Numbered from the stretch's first letter, positions 17,101-27,059 are shown. The stretch: 64,000 bases of DNA from Exilibacterium sp. (GCA_028280195.1 JANQMH010000026.1:1-64000), one strand, 5' to 3'. Made by a program: numbers and translations. Notes: generated from the sequence alone by a model not told the origin.

Positions 17101-18273
17101 ATGAATTTTGATCTGGACGAACAGCAACTGGCTTTTCAGCAGACTGCCCGGGCCTTTGCCGAGGGTGAGCTGGCGCCCCATGCGGCGCACTGGGACGAGG
17201 CAAAAATCTTTCCCACCGAGGTCATAGCCAAGGCCGGCGATCTGGGCTTCTGCGGCATGTACTGCCCCGAGGCGGTCGGCGGCATGAACCTGTCGCGGCT
17301 CGATACGGCCATTATTCTCGAGGAGCTGGCGGCCGGCTGCACCTCCACCGCCGCCTATATCTCAATTCACAACATGGCCACCTGGATGATCGCCACCTGG
17401 GGCGGCGAGGCGCTGAAAACCGAGTGGTGCGGCGGCCTCAGCGCGGGCCGGCAGCTCGCGTCCTATTGCCTGACCGAGCCCAATGCCGGCAGCGATGCCG
17501 GCGCCCTGCAGACCAGCGCCCGGCGCCGCGGCGACAGCTATATACTCAACGGCAGCAAGATGTTTATCAGCGGCGCCGGCAGCACCGATATGCTGGTGGT
17601 GATGGCCAGAACCGGCGGCCGCGAAGAAGGGCCCGCCGGTGTCAGCGCCTTTGCCGTGCCGGCGACGCTCGAGGGCATCAACTACGGCAAAAACGAACTC
17701 AAAATGGGCTGGAACAGTCAGCCCACCCGCGCCATTGCCTTCGAGGAGGTGGTGGTGCCGGCGAGTCACCGCCTCGGCGCCGAGGGCGAGGGCTTCAAGA
17801 TCGCCATGCAGGGCCTCGACGGCGGCCGTATCAATATCGCCACCTGCTCCATCGGTGCGGCCCAGGCGGCACTGGATCTGGCGCGCCGCTATATGCAGCA
17901 GCGCAGCCAGTTCGGCAAACCCATCGCCAGTTTTCAGGCCCTGCAGTTCAAGCTGGCGGATATGGCCACGGAGCTGGTGGCGGCGCGGCAGATGGTGCGC
18001 CTGGGGGCATGCAAACTGGACAGCGGCAGCGCTGACAAGACAACCTATTGCGCCATGGCCAAGCGCTTTGCCACTGATATCGGTTTTCAGGTCTGCAATG
18101 AGGCGCTGCAGTTGCACGGTGGTTACGGCTACTTGCGCGAGTATCCGCTGGAGCGCTTTGTGCGCGACAGCCGCGTGCACCAGATTCTCGAGGGCACCAA
18201 TGAAGTGATGCGGCTGATTGTTGCCCGCCGACTGCTACAGACTGACAGTGATACCGTGGAGACGCTGCGATGA
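17101..18273 (+). CDS. Acyl-CoA dehydrogenase, probable isobutyryl-CoA dehydrogenase
   Basis: A 390-residue FAD flavoprotein that desaturates an acyl-CoA and passes electrons to ETF. Family motifs are clear: YCLTEPNAGSDAGAL, the C-terminal GGYGYLREYPLERFVRD and ILEGTNEVMRL with the catalytic Glu region. Position between mmsA and an enoyl-CoA hydratase in a valine operon argues for isobutyryl-CoA as substrate; sequence alone cannot separate this from other short-branched acyl-CoA dehydrogenases. The ATG at 17101 is preferred to a TTG two codons earlier. Its stop overlaps the next start (ATGA), indicating translational coupling. Confidence 0.92.
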   Translation: MNFDLDEQQLAFQQTARAFAEGELAPHAAHWDEAKIFPTEVIAKAGDLGFCGMYCPEAVGGMNLSRLDTAIILEELAAGCTSTAAYISIHNMATWMIATWGGEALKTEWCGGLSAGRQLASYCLTEPNAGSDAGALQTSARRRGDSYILNGSKMFISGAGSTDMLVVMARTGGREEGPAGVSAFAVPATLEGINYGKNELKMGWNSQPTRAIAFEEVVVPASHRLGAEGEGFKIAMQGLDGGRINIATCSIGAAQAALDLARRYMQQRSQFGKPIASFQALQFKLADMATELVAARQMVRLGACKLDSGSADKTTYCAMAKRFATDIGFQVCNEALQLHGGYGYLREYPLERFVRDSRVHQILEGTNEVMRLIVARRLLQTDSDTVETLR

Positions 18274-19046
18274 GCGAGCTGTTACAACTGGAGAGGCGCG
18301 GCCACACCGCCGTCATTACCTTCAATAATCCGCCGGCCAATACCTGGACACCGGAAAGCCTGCGCTACCTGCAGCAGCTGGTGGAGCAGCTCGATGGCGA
18401 AGGCGACAATTACGCCCTGGTTCTGGCCAGTGACAGCGAAAAGTTTTTCAGTGCCGGCGCCGATCTCAAGCGTTTCGATCACGACGACAAGGCACAGGCG
18501 TTCGAGTTTGCCAGCTGTTTCGGCAGTGCGTTCGAAGCGCTGGCCGGTTACAGCGGGGTGTCCATTGCCGCCATTACCGGTTTTGCCATGGGCGGCGGCC
18601 TGGAGGTGGCGCTGTGTTGCGATATTCGCCTGGCCGAGCAGCAGGCGCAAATGGCCCTGCCCGAGGCCGGCGTGGGGCTGCTGCCCTGCGGTCTCGGTTC
18701 CCAGCAGCTGCCCTGGCTGGTGGGCGAAGCCTGGGCCAAGCGCATGATACTGCTGGGCGAACGGCTCGAGGCCGACAAAGCCGAACAGATCGGTCTGGTC
18801 CAGGAAGTGGTGGCCACCGGCGCCGCGCTGCCGCGGGCGCTGGCACTGGCCGAACAGGTGGCGGGCCAGTCGCCGACCTCGGTGCGTTACTGCAAGCAGC
18901 TGATCATGGCAGCGCGGCGCCAGCCGCTGGCCGGCGCGCTGCCGCTGGAGCGCGAACTGTTTGTCAAACTGTGGGACTCCGGAGACCAGCGCGAGGGAGT
19001 CAGAGCGTTCCTGGAAAAGCGCTCACCGCAATGGAACAATAACTAA
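18270..19046 (+). CDS. Enoyl-CoA hydratase, probable methacrylyl-CoA hydratase
   Basis: A 258-residue crotonase-fold protein. The oxyanion-hole segments are visible as KFFSAGADLKRF and GFAMGGGLEVALCCDIRLAE. In context it should hydrate methacrylyl-CoA to 3-hydroxyisobutyryl-CoA. Its ATG overlaps the stop of the preceding dehydrogenase by four bases. The usual second catalytic Glu position lies in the segment PEAGVGLLPCGLGSQQLP. The gene ends WNNN-stop, and its TAA is already part of the first 7-bp unit of the downstream CTAG repeat. Confidence 0.9.
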   Translation: MSELLQLERRGHTAVITFNNPPANTWTPESLRYLQQLVEQLDGEGDNYALVLASDSEKFFSAGADLKRFDHDDKAQAFEFASCFGSAFEALAGYSGVSIAAITGFAMGGGLEVALCCDIRLAEQQAQMALPEAGVGLLPCGLGSQQLPWLVGEAWAKRMILLGERLEADKAEQIGLVQEVVATGAALPRALALAEQVAGQSPTSVRYCKQLIMAARRQPLAGALPLERELFVKLWDSGDQREGVRAFLEKRSPQWNNN

Positions 19047-19081
19047 CCACTAGTTACTAGCGACTAGTAACTAGTAACTCA
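19040..19081. repeat. CTAG heptad repeat, locus 2 (hairpin)
   Basis: Six 7-bp units in phase: TAACTAA (containing the hydratase stop), CCACTAG, TTACTAG, CGACTAG, TAACTAG, TAACTCA. A 12-bp stem (19049-19060 with 19064-19075) closes on a CGA loop. It separates the hydratase from the hydrolase within the valine operon, and ends 16 bases before the TTG start of the next gene. Confidence 0.85.
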
Positions 19082-19097
19082 ACTTTGAGATTGTGAA

Positions 19098-20231
19098 TTG
19101 ACTGATCAAGCTGTTGTTTTTTCGGAGCGGGCCGGTGTCGGTGGTAAGCGCATTGGTATTGCTACGCTCAATGCCGAGAAGTCGCTGAATGCGCTCAGCC
19201 TGGAGATGATCGATCTGTTGCAGGCGCAGCTCGGTGCCTGGGAAGGCGATAGCGATATCGCCTGTGTGTTTCTGCAGGGGGCGGGCGACAAGGCCTTTTG
19301 CGCCGGCGGCGATGTGGTGGCGCTCTATGAAGCCTCGGCGGCCTATGGCGAGGGTCTCGATAATGATCTGGCGCTGCAGTTTTTTTCCCGGGAATACCGG
19401 CTCGATTACCATATTCACACTTACCGCAAACCGCTGATCGTCTGGGGCCACGGCATCGTCATGGGGGGCGGGCTGGGGCTGCTCAGCGGCGCCGGCTTCC
19501 GCATCGTTACCGAGGCCACCCGTATGGCCATGCCGGAGGTGAGTATCGGCCTGTATCCGGACGTGGGCGGCAGCTGGTTTCTCAATCGCGCACCGGGCAA
19601 AACCGGTTTGTTTCTGGGGCTGACCGGGGTGTCTTTCAATGCCGCCGACGCCAGATTTGTCGGGTTGGCCGACCGCTTTATTCCCCATGCGCAGAAGGCG
19701 CCGCTGCTGGCGGCACTGGCTGAGCTGGCCTGGCGCGGTGAGGCGCGCAGCGACCGTGTGCTGCTGTCGGGTGTGCTGCGCGAATTCGAGCAGGCCCATC
19801 GCCACGCCCTGCCCGAGCACCAGGTGCGCAGCCATTTTGACTGGATTGAGCAGGCCTGCGACGCCGACGACGTCATGGGCCTGGTGGCCCGCATCGGCGC
19901 CTATGACGGCGATGACCGCTGGCTGCAGAAGGCGGCTGCCGGCCTCACCGGAGGCTGCCCGATAACCCCGTATCTGCTGGTGGAGCAGCTCCGGCGCGGT
20001 CGCCACCTGTCGCTGGCGGATGCCTTTCGCATGGAATTGATCATGTCGGTCAACTGCGCGGCGCGGGGTCATTTTCGCGAGGGCGTGCGGGCCTTGCTGA
20101 TCGACAAAGACCGGCAGCCGCGATGGCGGCCGGCCACCTTCGACGCCGTCAGCAACGCCGAGGTGGAGGCTTTCTTTCAGGCCCCCTGGGACGGCCCCCA
20201 TCCGCTGCAGGCGCTAAATCATACCCGTTGA
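19098..20231 (+). CDS. 3-hydroxyisobutyryl-CoA hydrolase
   Basis: A 377-residue crotonase-superfamily thioesterase that frees 3-hydroxyisobutyrate from its CoA ester, a step specific to valine degradation. Features: DKAFCAGGDVVALYE, GIVMGGGLGLLSGAGFRIVTE, MPEVSIGLYPDVGGSWFLNR with the catalytic acidic residue, and a C-terminal extension (to about 377 residues) that distinguishes it from simple hydratases. The start appears to be TTG at 19098 (MTDQAVVFSERAG), as no in-frame ATG or GTG precedes the conserved core; the ribosome site is weak. The heptad hairpin just upstream may affect its translation. Confidence 0.92.
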   Translation: MTDQAVVFSERAGVGGKRIGIATLNAEKSLNALSLEMIDLLQAQLGAWEGDSDIACVFLQGAGDKAFCAGGDVVALYEASAAYGEGLDNDLALQFFSREYRLDYHIHTYRKPLIVWGHGIVMGGGLGLLSGAGFRIVTEATRMAMPEVSIGLYPDVGGSWFLNRAPGKTGLFLGLTGVSFNAADARFVGLADRFIPHAQKAPLLAALAELAWRGEARSDRVLLSGVLREFEQAHRHALPEHQVRSHFDWIEQACDADDVMGLVARIGAYDGDDRWLQKAAAGLTGGCPITPYLLVEQLRRGRHLSLADAFRMELIMSVNCAARGHFREGVRALLIDKDRQPRWRPATFDAVSNAEVEAFFQAPWDGPHPLQALNHTR

Positions 20232-20244
20232 CAGGAGAACGGCT

Positions 20245-21162
20245 ATGCCGACAAAGATAGGGTTCATTGGCCTGGGCAATATGGGCGGCGGTATGGCGCC
20301 GAACCTGGTCAAGGCGGGCTTTGAAGTCCGGGTGTTCGACTTGTCCGCCGAGGCGCTGCAGCGGGCGGTGGAAGCCGGCTGCAGCGCCGCCGGGTCGGCG
20401 GCGGCGGCGGTGCAGGGCGCCGAATGTGTGATCAGCATGCTGCCCAACGGCGCCATTGTCGAGAGTCTGTATATCGATGCCGAGCCGGCACTGCTCGATC
20501 ATATCGGCGCCGGAGCGCTGGTTATCGACTGCTCCACCGTCGCCGCCGCTAGCTCGCGGCGGCTGGCCGCGGAGGCGCAAAAGCGCGGCATCAATGCCAT
20601 TGACGCGCCGGTTTCCGGCGGTGTGGCTGCCGCCGCGGCGGCTACCCTGGCGTTCATGTGCGGCGGCAGTGAGACGGCCTGCGAAGCTGCCAGGCCGATA
20701 CTGTCGGCAATGGGCAGCAATGTCTTCCGCGCCGGCGACAGCGGCGCCGGCCAGGTGGCCAAGATCTGTAACAACATGCTGCTGGCGGTGCATATGATCG
20801 GCACCGCCGAGGCGCTGCAACTGGGCGTCGACCATGGTCTCGATCCGGCGGTATTGTCCGATATCATGCTGAAAAGCTCCGGCTGCAACTGGTCGCTGGA
20901 AAAATACAATCCCTATCCCGGGGTAATGGCGTCGGTGCCGGCCAGCCGTGAATACCAGGGCGGTTTCATGGTCAACCTGATGAAAAAAGACCTGGGTCTG
21001 GCGCTCGAGGCGGCGCTGCGCAGTCAGTCCTATACGCCGATGGGCGCGCTGGCCCAGAGCCTCTACGGCCTGCACAGCCAGGCCGGCGGCAGCGACAACG
21101 GCGAACTGGATTTCTCCAGTATCCAGCGCTTGTTTAGCAAGCCGTCAACTGGTGAGTCATAG
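20245..21162 (+). CDS. mmsB: 3-hydroxyisobutyrate dehydrogenase
   Basis: MmsB oxidises 3-hydroxyisobutyrate to methylmalonate semialdehyde with NAD+, feeding MmsA. The 305-residue protein shows the N-terminal Rossmann motif GFIGLGNMGGGM, the conserved DAPVSGGV segment, and the catalytic-Lys helix GAGQVAKICNNMLL. ATG with AGGAG upstream, 13 bases after the hydrolase stop. The TAG stop runs straight into a 15-bp, four-copy tandem repeat; the same frame stays open another 25 codons (Pro/Gln/Ser-rich) before TGA at 21238, so a stop-codon mutation or readthrough would add a repetitive tail. Confidence 0.96.
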   Translation: MPTKIGFIGLGNMGGGMAPNLVKAGFEVRVFDLSAEALQRAVEAGCSAAGSAAAAVQGAECVISMLPNGAIVESLYIDAEPALLDHIGAGALVIDCSTVAAASSRRLAAEAQKRGINAIDAPVSGGVAAAAAATLAFMCGGSETACEAARPILSAMGSNVFRAGDSGAGQVAKICNNMLLAVHMIGTAEALQLGVDHGLDPAVLSDIMLKSSGCNWSLEKYNPYPGVMASVPASREYQGGFMVNLMKKDLGLALEAALRSQSYTPMGALAQSLYGLHSQAGGSDNGELDFSSIQRLFSKPSTGES

Positions 21163-21220
21163 CCCGATCAACCGCAGTCCGATCAACCAGAGCCCAGTGA
21201 ACCACAGTCCGGCAAGCCAC
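21161..21220. repeat. 15-bp tandem repeat, 4 imperfect copies, at the end of mmsB
   Basis: Consecutive 15-base units AGCCCGATCAACCGC, AGTCCGATCAACCAG, AGCCCAGTGAACCAC, AGTCCGGCAAGCCAC. The first two bases of the array are the last two bases of the mmsB TAG stop. Confidence 0.85.
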
Positions 21221-21332
21221 AGCGCCCTGCCCCAACTTGAACCGCATTCAACTTGTCAATGAAGAATTTTTGCCCCCCGGCGCCAAAACCCCGCTCCCCC
21301 GTGCGGCTGAATAGTGTAAAATCGCGCCCCTC

Positions 21333-21374
21333 CTAACAACTAACAACCACTAGTGACTAGCGACTAGTGACTAG
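21333..21374. repeat. CTAG heptad repeat, locus 3
   Basis: Six in-phase 7-bp units: CTAACAA twice, then CCACTAG, TGACTAG, CGACTAG, TGACTAG. The CTAGTGACTAG element occurs on both sides of a CGA centre, giving a near-palindrome with one central mismatch. Units CCACTAG and CGACTAG recur in the same order as at locus 2. It lies 26 bases upstream of the glyA -10 element. Confidence 0.85.
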
Positions 21375-21400
21375 CACTCTGATTCACTCATCCATCTCGC

Positions 21401-21406
21401 TATAAT
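21401..21406 (+). promoter_or_regulatory. glyA promoter -10 element
   Basis: A perfect TATAAT lies 35 bases before the glyA start. No good -35 hexamer is seen at 16-18 bases, which suggests an activator or another feature helps. The heptad repeat ends just upstream of where the -35 would be. Confidence 0.55.
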
Positions 21407-21441
21407 ACGACCGAAACCTCAACCACCGCCAGGGGTAGCCC

Positions 21442-22707
<1,266 letters not shown>

Positions 22708-22914
22708 GGAAAAACAGGGGAGTGTCAAGCCGGCGCAAACCCACTGCAGTGGTACCGCACTGCCAGTATGGCACTGGCCTCTCCCCAACTCACAGTGACA
22801 CACGAAAGCAGGGCCGCCACCGCCGCGGCCCGTATCGGGCGGCACTCCCTCCCCCACGCTTCAAAACGAGTTTTGTGCTACTATGCGCCCTCTTAAAAAC
22901 CCGGATCCACCGCC

Positions 22915-23388
22915 ATGCACTGTCCGTTTTGCGGCGCAGAGGACACCAAAGTTATCGACTCGCGCCTGGTCGCTGAGGGCGACCAGGTCAGGCGCCGGCG
23001 CCAATGCCAGTCCTGCCACGAGCGCTTTACCACCTACGAGGTGGCCGAGCTGCTGATGCCGCGCGTGATCAAACAGGACGGTTCGCGCGAGCCCTTCGAC
23101 GAAAACAAACTGCGTGCCGGGTTGCTGCGGGCCCTGGAGAAACGGCCGGTCAGCGTCGAAGCCATCGAAGCCTCCATCGCTCAGATCAAACACTATCTGC
23201 AGGCCACCGGCGAACGCGAACTGCAGTCCATGGTGATCGGCGAAAAGGTGATGGAGCAGTTACAGAAACTCGACGAGGTAGCCTATGTACGTTTTGCCTC
23301 CGTATATCGCCGTTTCCAGGATCTGGAGCAGTTCCGCCAGGAAATCGACCGGCTCGAGAAGCAGCCCAACGTCAAGACCAGTGCCTGA
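22915..23388 (+). CDS. nrdR: Transcriptional repressor NrdR
   Basis: NrdR represses ribonucleotide reductase genes in response to the ATP/dATP ratio. The 157-residue protein has an N-terminal zinc ribbon (C3, C6, C31, C34) that binds NrdR boxes and a C-terminal ATP-cone (about residues 47-137). A TACTAT -10-like hexamer lies about 37 bases upstream. It begins the nrdR-rib-nus-thi-pgp run, with ribD only 3 bases after its stop, so the riboflavin genes are probably co-transcribed with it. Confidence 0.97.
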   Translation: MHCPFCGAEDTKVIDSRLVAEGDQVRRRRQCQSCHERFTTYEVAELLMPRVIKQDGSREPFDENKLRAGLLRALEKRPVSVEAIEASIAQIKHYLQATGERELQSMVIGEKVMEQLQKLDEVAYVRFASVYRRFQDLEQFRQEIDRLEKQPNVKTSA

Positions 23389-23391
23389 AGC

Positions 23392-24513
23392 ATGACCCGG
23401 ACCGCCGTTGACAGCGCTGTGATGGCGCGCGCTCTGCGCCTTGCCGAGCGCGGACTCTATACCACCATGCCCAATCCGCGGGTGGGTTGTGTACTGGTGC
23501 GAGACGGCAACACAGTGGCTGAGGGCTGGCACCACCGCGCCGGCGAGCCCCACGCCGAGGTCCACGCCCTGCGGCAGGCGGGTGACAAGGCGCGCGGCAG
23601 TACTGTCTATGTCACGCTGGAGCCCTGCAGTCACAGCGGTAAGACCGGACCCTGTTGCGAGGCGCTGATAGACGCGGGCGTGGCGGCGGTGGTCTACGCC
23701 ATGGAGGACCCCAATCCGCAGGTCGCCGGCAGCGGCCTGCAGCGTCTGAGGGCGGCCGGTATTGAGGTGATCGGCCCGGTGATGGAAGCGGCGGCGCGCG
23801 AGCTGAACCCCGGCTTTGTGCGGCGCATGGAAACCGGTCTGCCCTATGTGCGCTGCAAACTGGCCATGAGTCTGGACGGCCGCACCGCCATGGCCAGCGG
23901 TGAGAGCAAATGGGTGACCGGGCGCAAGGCGCGCCGCGATGTGCAGCGGCTGCGTGCCCGCAGCTGTGCGGTGATTACCGGTATCGGCACCGTCGAGCGC
24001 GACAATGCGGCGCTGACGGTGCGGGAGGAGGACCTGGGAATCGAAGGCACCCGGGCCATTGCCCGGCGCCAACCGCTGCGGGTAGTACTGGATTCTGCCC
24101 TGCGCCTGGCGGCCGATGCGCAGCTGCTGCAGGGTCCCGGTAAGGTGCTGGTTGCCACCTTGATCGAGTCGCCGCGCGCCGGCGAGCTGCAGCGGCAGGG
24201 TGCCGAAGTGGCGGTGCTGCCGGCGCGCAAAGACCGGGTTGATTTAGCGGCGCTGTTGCGGCTGCTGGCGCAGCGCCAGTGTAACGAGGTGCTGGTCGAA
24301 GCCGGAGCGACCCTGGCTGGGGCGTTTTTGCGCCAGGGCCTGCTCGATGAACTGGTGGTCTACATGGCGCCTAAGCTGCTGGGCAGCGCCGCGCGCCCGC
24401 TGTTTGAACTGCCGCTGCAATCGATGGCCGCGCAGTTGCCGCTGCACATCAGCGATATCCGCGCAGTGGGCCACGACTGGCGCATCACCGCCAGGCCGGA
24501 CCCGGAAGGATAA
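23392..24513 (+). CDS. ribD: Bifunctional riboflavin deaminase/reductase RibD
   Basis: RibD carries out the second and third steps of riboflavin synthesis: deamination of the pyrimidine product of GTP cyclohydrolase II, then NADPH-dependent reduction of the ribose. The 373-residue protein has an N-terminal deaminase with zinc ligands H54 (HAE), C79 and C88 (PCSHSGKTGPC) and a C-terminal reductase domain from about 150 (LAMSLDGRTA). Length is standard. It lies in the nrdR-ribD-ribE-ribBA-ribH-nusB cluster. Confidence 0.97.
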   Translation: MTRTAVDSAVMARALRLAERGLYTTMPNPRVGCVLVRDGNTVAEGWHHRAGEPHAEVHALRQAGDKARGSTVYVTLEPCSHSGKTGPCCEALIDAGVAAVVYAMEDPNPQVAGSGLQRLRAAGIEVIGPVMEAAARELNPGFVRRMETGLPYVRCKLAMSLDGRTAMASGESKWVTGRKARRDVQRLRARSCAVITGIGTVERDNAALTVREEDLGIEGTRAIARRQPLRVVLDSALRLAADAQLLQGPGKVLVATLIESPRAGELQRQGAEVAVLPARKDRVDLAALLRLLAQRQCNEVLVEAGATLAGAFLRQGLLDELVVYMAPKLLGSAARPLFELPLQSMAAQLPLHISDIRAVGHDWRITARPDPEG

Positions 24514-24570
24514 AACGCGGTTAACCGGTAAACGGATTAGAGAAACGGGCAAAAGAAACGGGCACGAGAG

Positions 24571-25230
24571 ATGTTTACGGGTATTGTCGAAGCACTGGGT
24601 GAAATCGTGGCGGTGCAGCCGCGCGGCGGCGATGTGCGGCTGCGGGTGAAAACCGGCAATCTGGATCTGCACGGCGTGCAGCTGGGCGACTCCATCGCCA
24701 CCAGCGGCGTATGCCTCACGGTCGTGGCGCTGCCCGGCGACGGTTACTGGGCGGATGTGTCAGTGGAAACGCTCGACCATACCACTGTCGGCAACTGGAA
24801 AGTCGGGCAAGCTGTGAACCTGGAGCGCGCACTGACGCCGCAGGCGCGACTCGGCGGGCATATTGTCAGCGGCCATGTCGACGGTGTCGGCACGGTGCTC
24901 AGTCGCCATGGCGATGCCCGCTCCGAGCGCTTTCGCCTGCGTGCGCCGCCGCCACTGGCCAGATACATTGCCCACAAGGGCTCCATTACAGTCGACGGCA
25001 TCAGCCTGACGGTCAATGCAGTGGACGGGGCGGAATTCGAACTCAATATCGTACCCCATACCCTCGCCAATACGGTAATGAGCGAATACGCAGTGGGCAC
25101 CACCGTCAACCTCGAGGTAGACGTGATTGCGCGCTATCTGGAGCGGCTGTTACTCGGCGACAAAGCCGCCGAGTCGGGTTCGGCCATAAATCTGGATTTT
25201 TTGGCGCAGCACGGTTTTGACCGGCGCTAG
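24571..25230 (+). CDS. ribE: Riboflavin synthase, alpha chain
   Basis: This enzyme converts two 6,7-dimethyl-8-ribityllumazine molecules into riboflavin and a pyrimidine that returns to lumazine synthase. The 219-residue protein consists of two internally homologous lumazine-binding barrels, each starting with a GI/GH-type motif (MFTGIVEALG; LGGHIVSGHVDGVG). It is sometimes named ribC. The 57-base gap after ribD holds an imperfect direct repeat of GAAACGGGCA (24542 and 24555) before a GAGAG ribosome site. Confidence 0.96.
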   Translation: MFTGIVEALGEIVAVQPRGGDVRLRVKTGNLDLHGVQLGDSIATSGVCLTVVALPGDGYWADVSVETLDHTTVGNWKVGQAVNLERALTPQARLGGHIVSGHVDGVGTVLSRHGDARSERFRLRAPPPLARYIAHKGSITVDGISLTVNAVDGAEFELNIVPHTLANTVMSEYAVGTTVNLEVDVIARYLERLLLGDKAAESGSAINLDFLAQHGFDRR

Positions 25231-25290
25231 ATGATCGCCGCACGCTTGCGCCGATAAACCGGGTGCAGCCCGGTATGTAAAAGGTTTGCT

Positions 25291-26403
25291 ATGGAATTGA
25301 ACAGTGTAAAAGAACTGATTGACGATATCCGCCAGGGCAAAATGGTGATCCTGATGGACGACGAGAATCGCGAAAACGAGGGCGATCTGATTATCGCTGC
25401 CGAACAGGTGCGCGCCGAGGACATCAATTTCATGGCCACCCACGCCCGCGGCCTGATTTGCCTGACGCTGACCGCCGACCGCTGCCGCCAGTTGGATCTG
25501 CCGATCATGGTCAGCGACAACGGCGCCCAGCACGCCACCAACTTTACCGTCTCGATCGAAGCCGCCGAAGGCGTGACCACCGGTATTTCCGCTGCCGATC
25601 GCGCCCGCACCATCCGCACCGCGGTGGCCCGCGAAGCCAGCCCCAAAGATATCGTGCAGCCGGGCCATATCTTTCCGATCATGGCGCAGCCCGGTGGTGT
25701 ATTGAGCCGCGCCGGCCATACCGAGGCGGGCTGTGATCTGGCGCGATTGGCGGGGTTTGAAGCGGCGGCGGCCATTGTCGAGATCATGAATCCCGACGGC
25801 ACCATGGCGCGACGCCCGGACCTGGAAGCGTTCGCCAGCGAGCACAACTTGAAAATAGGCACTATCGCCGATTTGATTCAGTACCGTATCATCAATGAAA
25901 AAACAGTAGAGTGTATCAACGAGCGCGCCGTAACCACTGAGTTTGGCGAGTTTATCCTGCGTACCTATCTCGACAAACCGCGCCGGGAACGCCACTTTGC
26001 CCTGGTAAGAGGCGAGGTGGGGGGCGCCGAGCCGACGCTGGTGCGGGTGCACGTCGGCAATACCGCCCGGGATGTGTTGACCATCCAGCGCGAGAGCGAC
26101 AAAACCTACCGGCCCTGGACCTTCCAGCGCGCCCTGGCCCGCGTTGCCGAGGAAGGCAAAGGGGTGGTGGTGCTGATCTGTCATAATGAAAGCACTGAAG
26201 AAATCGAAGACAGTATCGACTGGATGATTTCCGGCAAGCAGCAGCGCCCGAGCCAGGACCTGGTTTACAAACAGGTCGGCACCGGGGCGCAAATACTCAA
26301 AGACCTGCGGGTTCACAAGATGCGCCTGATGAGCGCCCCGTTTCGCTTCAGTGCCCTGTCGGGCTTTGAGCTGGAAGTGGTCGAATATTTGAGTTGTGAA
26401 TAA
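25291..26403 (+). CDS. ribBA: 3,4-dihydroxy-2-butanone 4-phosphate synthase with degenerate GTP cyclohydrolase II domain
   Basis: The N-terminal domain (about 1-205) is an intact DHBP synthase with the acidic DDENRENEGDL loop and HTEAGCDLARLAG, making the four-carbon precursor of lumazine. The C-terminal domain (about 206-370) has the GTP cyclohydrolase II fold, but where RibA has the zinc-binding CLTGD and CDC cysteines this protein reads RVHVGNTARDVL, so the cyclohydrolase should be inactive. A separate complete ribA at 29839 supplies that activity. A 6-bp hairpin (25258-25274) precedes the ribosome site; there is no FMN riboswitch. Confidence 0.95.
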   Translation: MELNSVKELIDDIRQGKMVILMDDENRENEGDLIIAAEQVRAEDINFMATHARGLICLTLTADRCRQLDLPIMVSDNGAQHATNFTVSIEAAEGVTTGISAADRARTIRTAVAREASPKDIVQPGHIFPIMAQPGGVLSRAGHTEAGCDLARLAGFEAAAAIVEIMNPDGTMARRPDLEAFASEHNLKIGTIADLIQYRIINEKTVECINERAVTTEFGEFILRTYLDKPRRERHFALVRGEVGGAEPTLVRVHVGNTARDVLTIQRESDKTYRPWTFQRALARVAEEGKGVVVLICHNESTEEIEDSIDWMISGKQQRPSQDLVYKQVGTGAQILKDLRVHKMRLMSAPFRFSALSGFELEVVEYLSCE

Positions 26404-26410
26404 ATGCAAG

Positions 26411-26490
26411 TCTACAGCGCACAGTTGACAGCTTACAGCGGGAGAGGCTGCCGGCGCTCCACTGTAAGCTGTCAACTGTGCGCTGTAAGC
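26411..26490. repeat. Heptad-structured long inverted repeat between ribBA and ribH
   Basis: Two exact 26-bp arms (26413-26438 and 26462-26487) flank a 23-base centre. Each arm is built of four 7-bp units: TCTACAG, CGCACAG, TTGACAG, CTTACAG on the left and CTGTAAG, CTGTCAA, CTGTGCG, CTGTAAG on the right. It sits 10 bases after the ribBA stop and ends shortly before the ribH ribosome site, so the transcript carries a very stable hairpin between the two genes. Confidence 0.9.
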
Positions 26491-26508
26491 TAAAATAAGG
26501 AAGCCCCC

Positions 26509-26976
26509 ATGAGTATTGAAACAATTGAAGGTGATTTGAGCCAAGCCACTGGCAAATACGCGCTGCTGGTCAGTCGCTGGAACAGCTTTGTGGTTGAACA
26601 TTTAAAGGACGGCGCCCTCGATCGCCTGCGCCGTCACGGTATCCGCGACGAGGCCGTCAGTATTTACTACGCCCCCGGCGCCTTCGAATTTCCACTGGTT
26701 GCGCAGAAGATTGCCGCCAAGGGCCACTACGATGCCATTATTGCACTGGGCGCGGTGATTCGCGGCGGTACGCCTCACTTTGAGTATGTCGCCGGGGAGT
26801 GCACCAAGGGGCTGGCGCAGGTATCGCTGCAGGCGGCGATACCGGTTGCCTTCGGTGTCTTGACCGTGGATTCTATTGAACAGGCGATCGAGCGCGCCGG
26901 CACCAAGGCGGGCAACAAGGGCGCCGAAGCGGCGGAAACGGCGCTGGAGATGGTCTCTTTGCTGTCAAAGATATAA
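26509..26976 (+). CDS. ribH: 6,7-dimethyl-8-ribityllumazine synthase
   Basis: RibH condenses the RibD-derived pyrimidine with the RibB product to form the immediate precursor of riboflavin. The 155-residue protein has family landmarks [32 protein letters not shown] with the catalytic His, and [17 protein letters not shown]. Members assemble into pentamers or 60-subunit capsids. It has an AAGGAAG site about 9 bases before the ATG. It is separated from ribBA by the long inverted repeat and from nusB by a 14-bp tandem repeat. Confidence 0.96.
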   Translation: MSIETIEGDLSQATGKYALLVSRWNSFVVEHLKDGALDRLRRHGIRDEAVSIYYAPGAFEFPLVAQKIAAKGHYDAIIALGAVIRGGTPHFEYVAGECTKGLAQVSLQAAIPVAFGVLTVDSIEQAIERAGTKAGNKGAEAAETALEMVSLLSKI

Positions 26977-27003
26977 TCGTCCCGCCTGTTTTGCAGCCGG
27001 CCA

Positions 27004-27059
27004 TTGTTTTTAAGCGATTATTTTTACGCGACTGTTTTCAAGCAACTGTTTGCAAGCGA
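27004..27059. repeat. 14-bp tandem repeat, 4 copies, between ribH and nusB
   Basis: Units TTGTTTTTAAGCGA, TTATTTTTACGCGA, CTGTTTTCAAGCAA, CTGTTTGCAAGCGA follow one another exactly; a degenerate copy may precede at 26986. The frame of nusB is open through the array, but the added residues have no NusB character. Confidence 0.8.

Noticed and set aside
25231-25290. FMN riboswitch upstream of ribBA
   Set aside because: Only 60 bases, a 6-bp hairpin, and no conserved RFN core; the upstream gap before nrdR shows none either.
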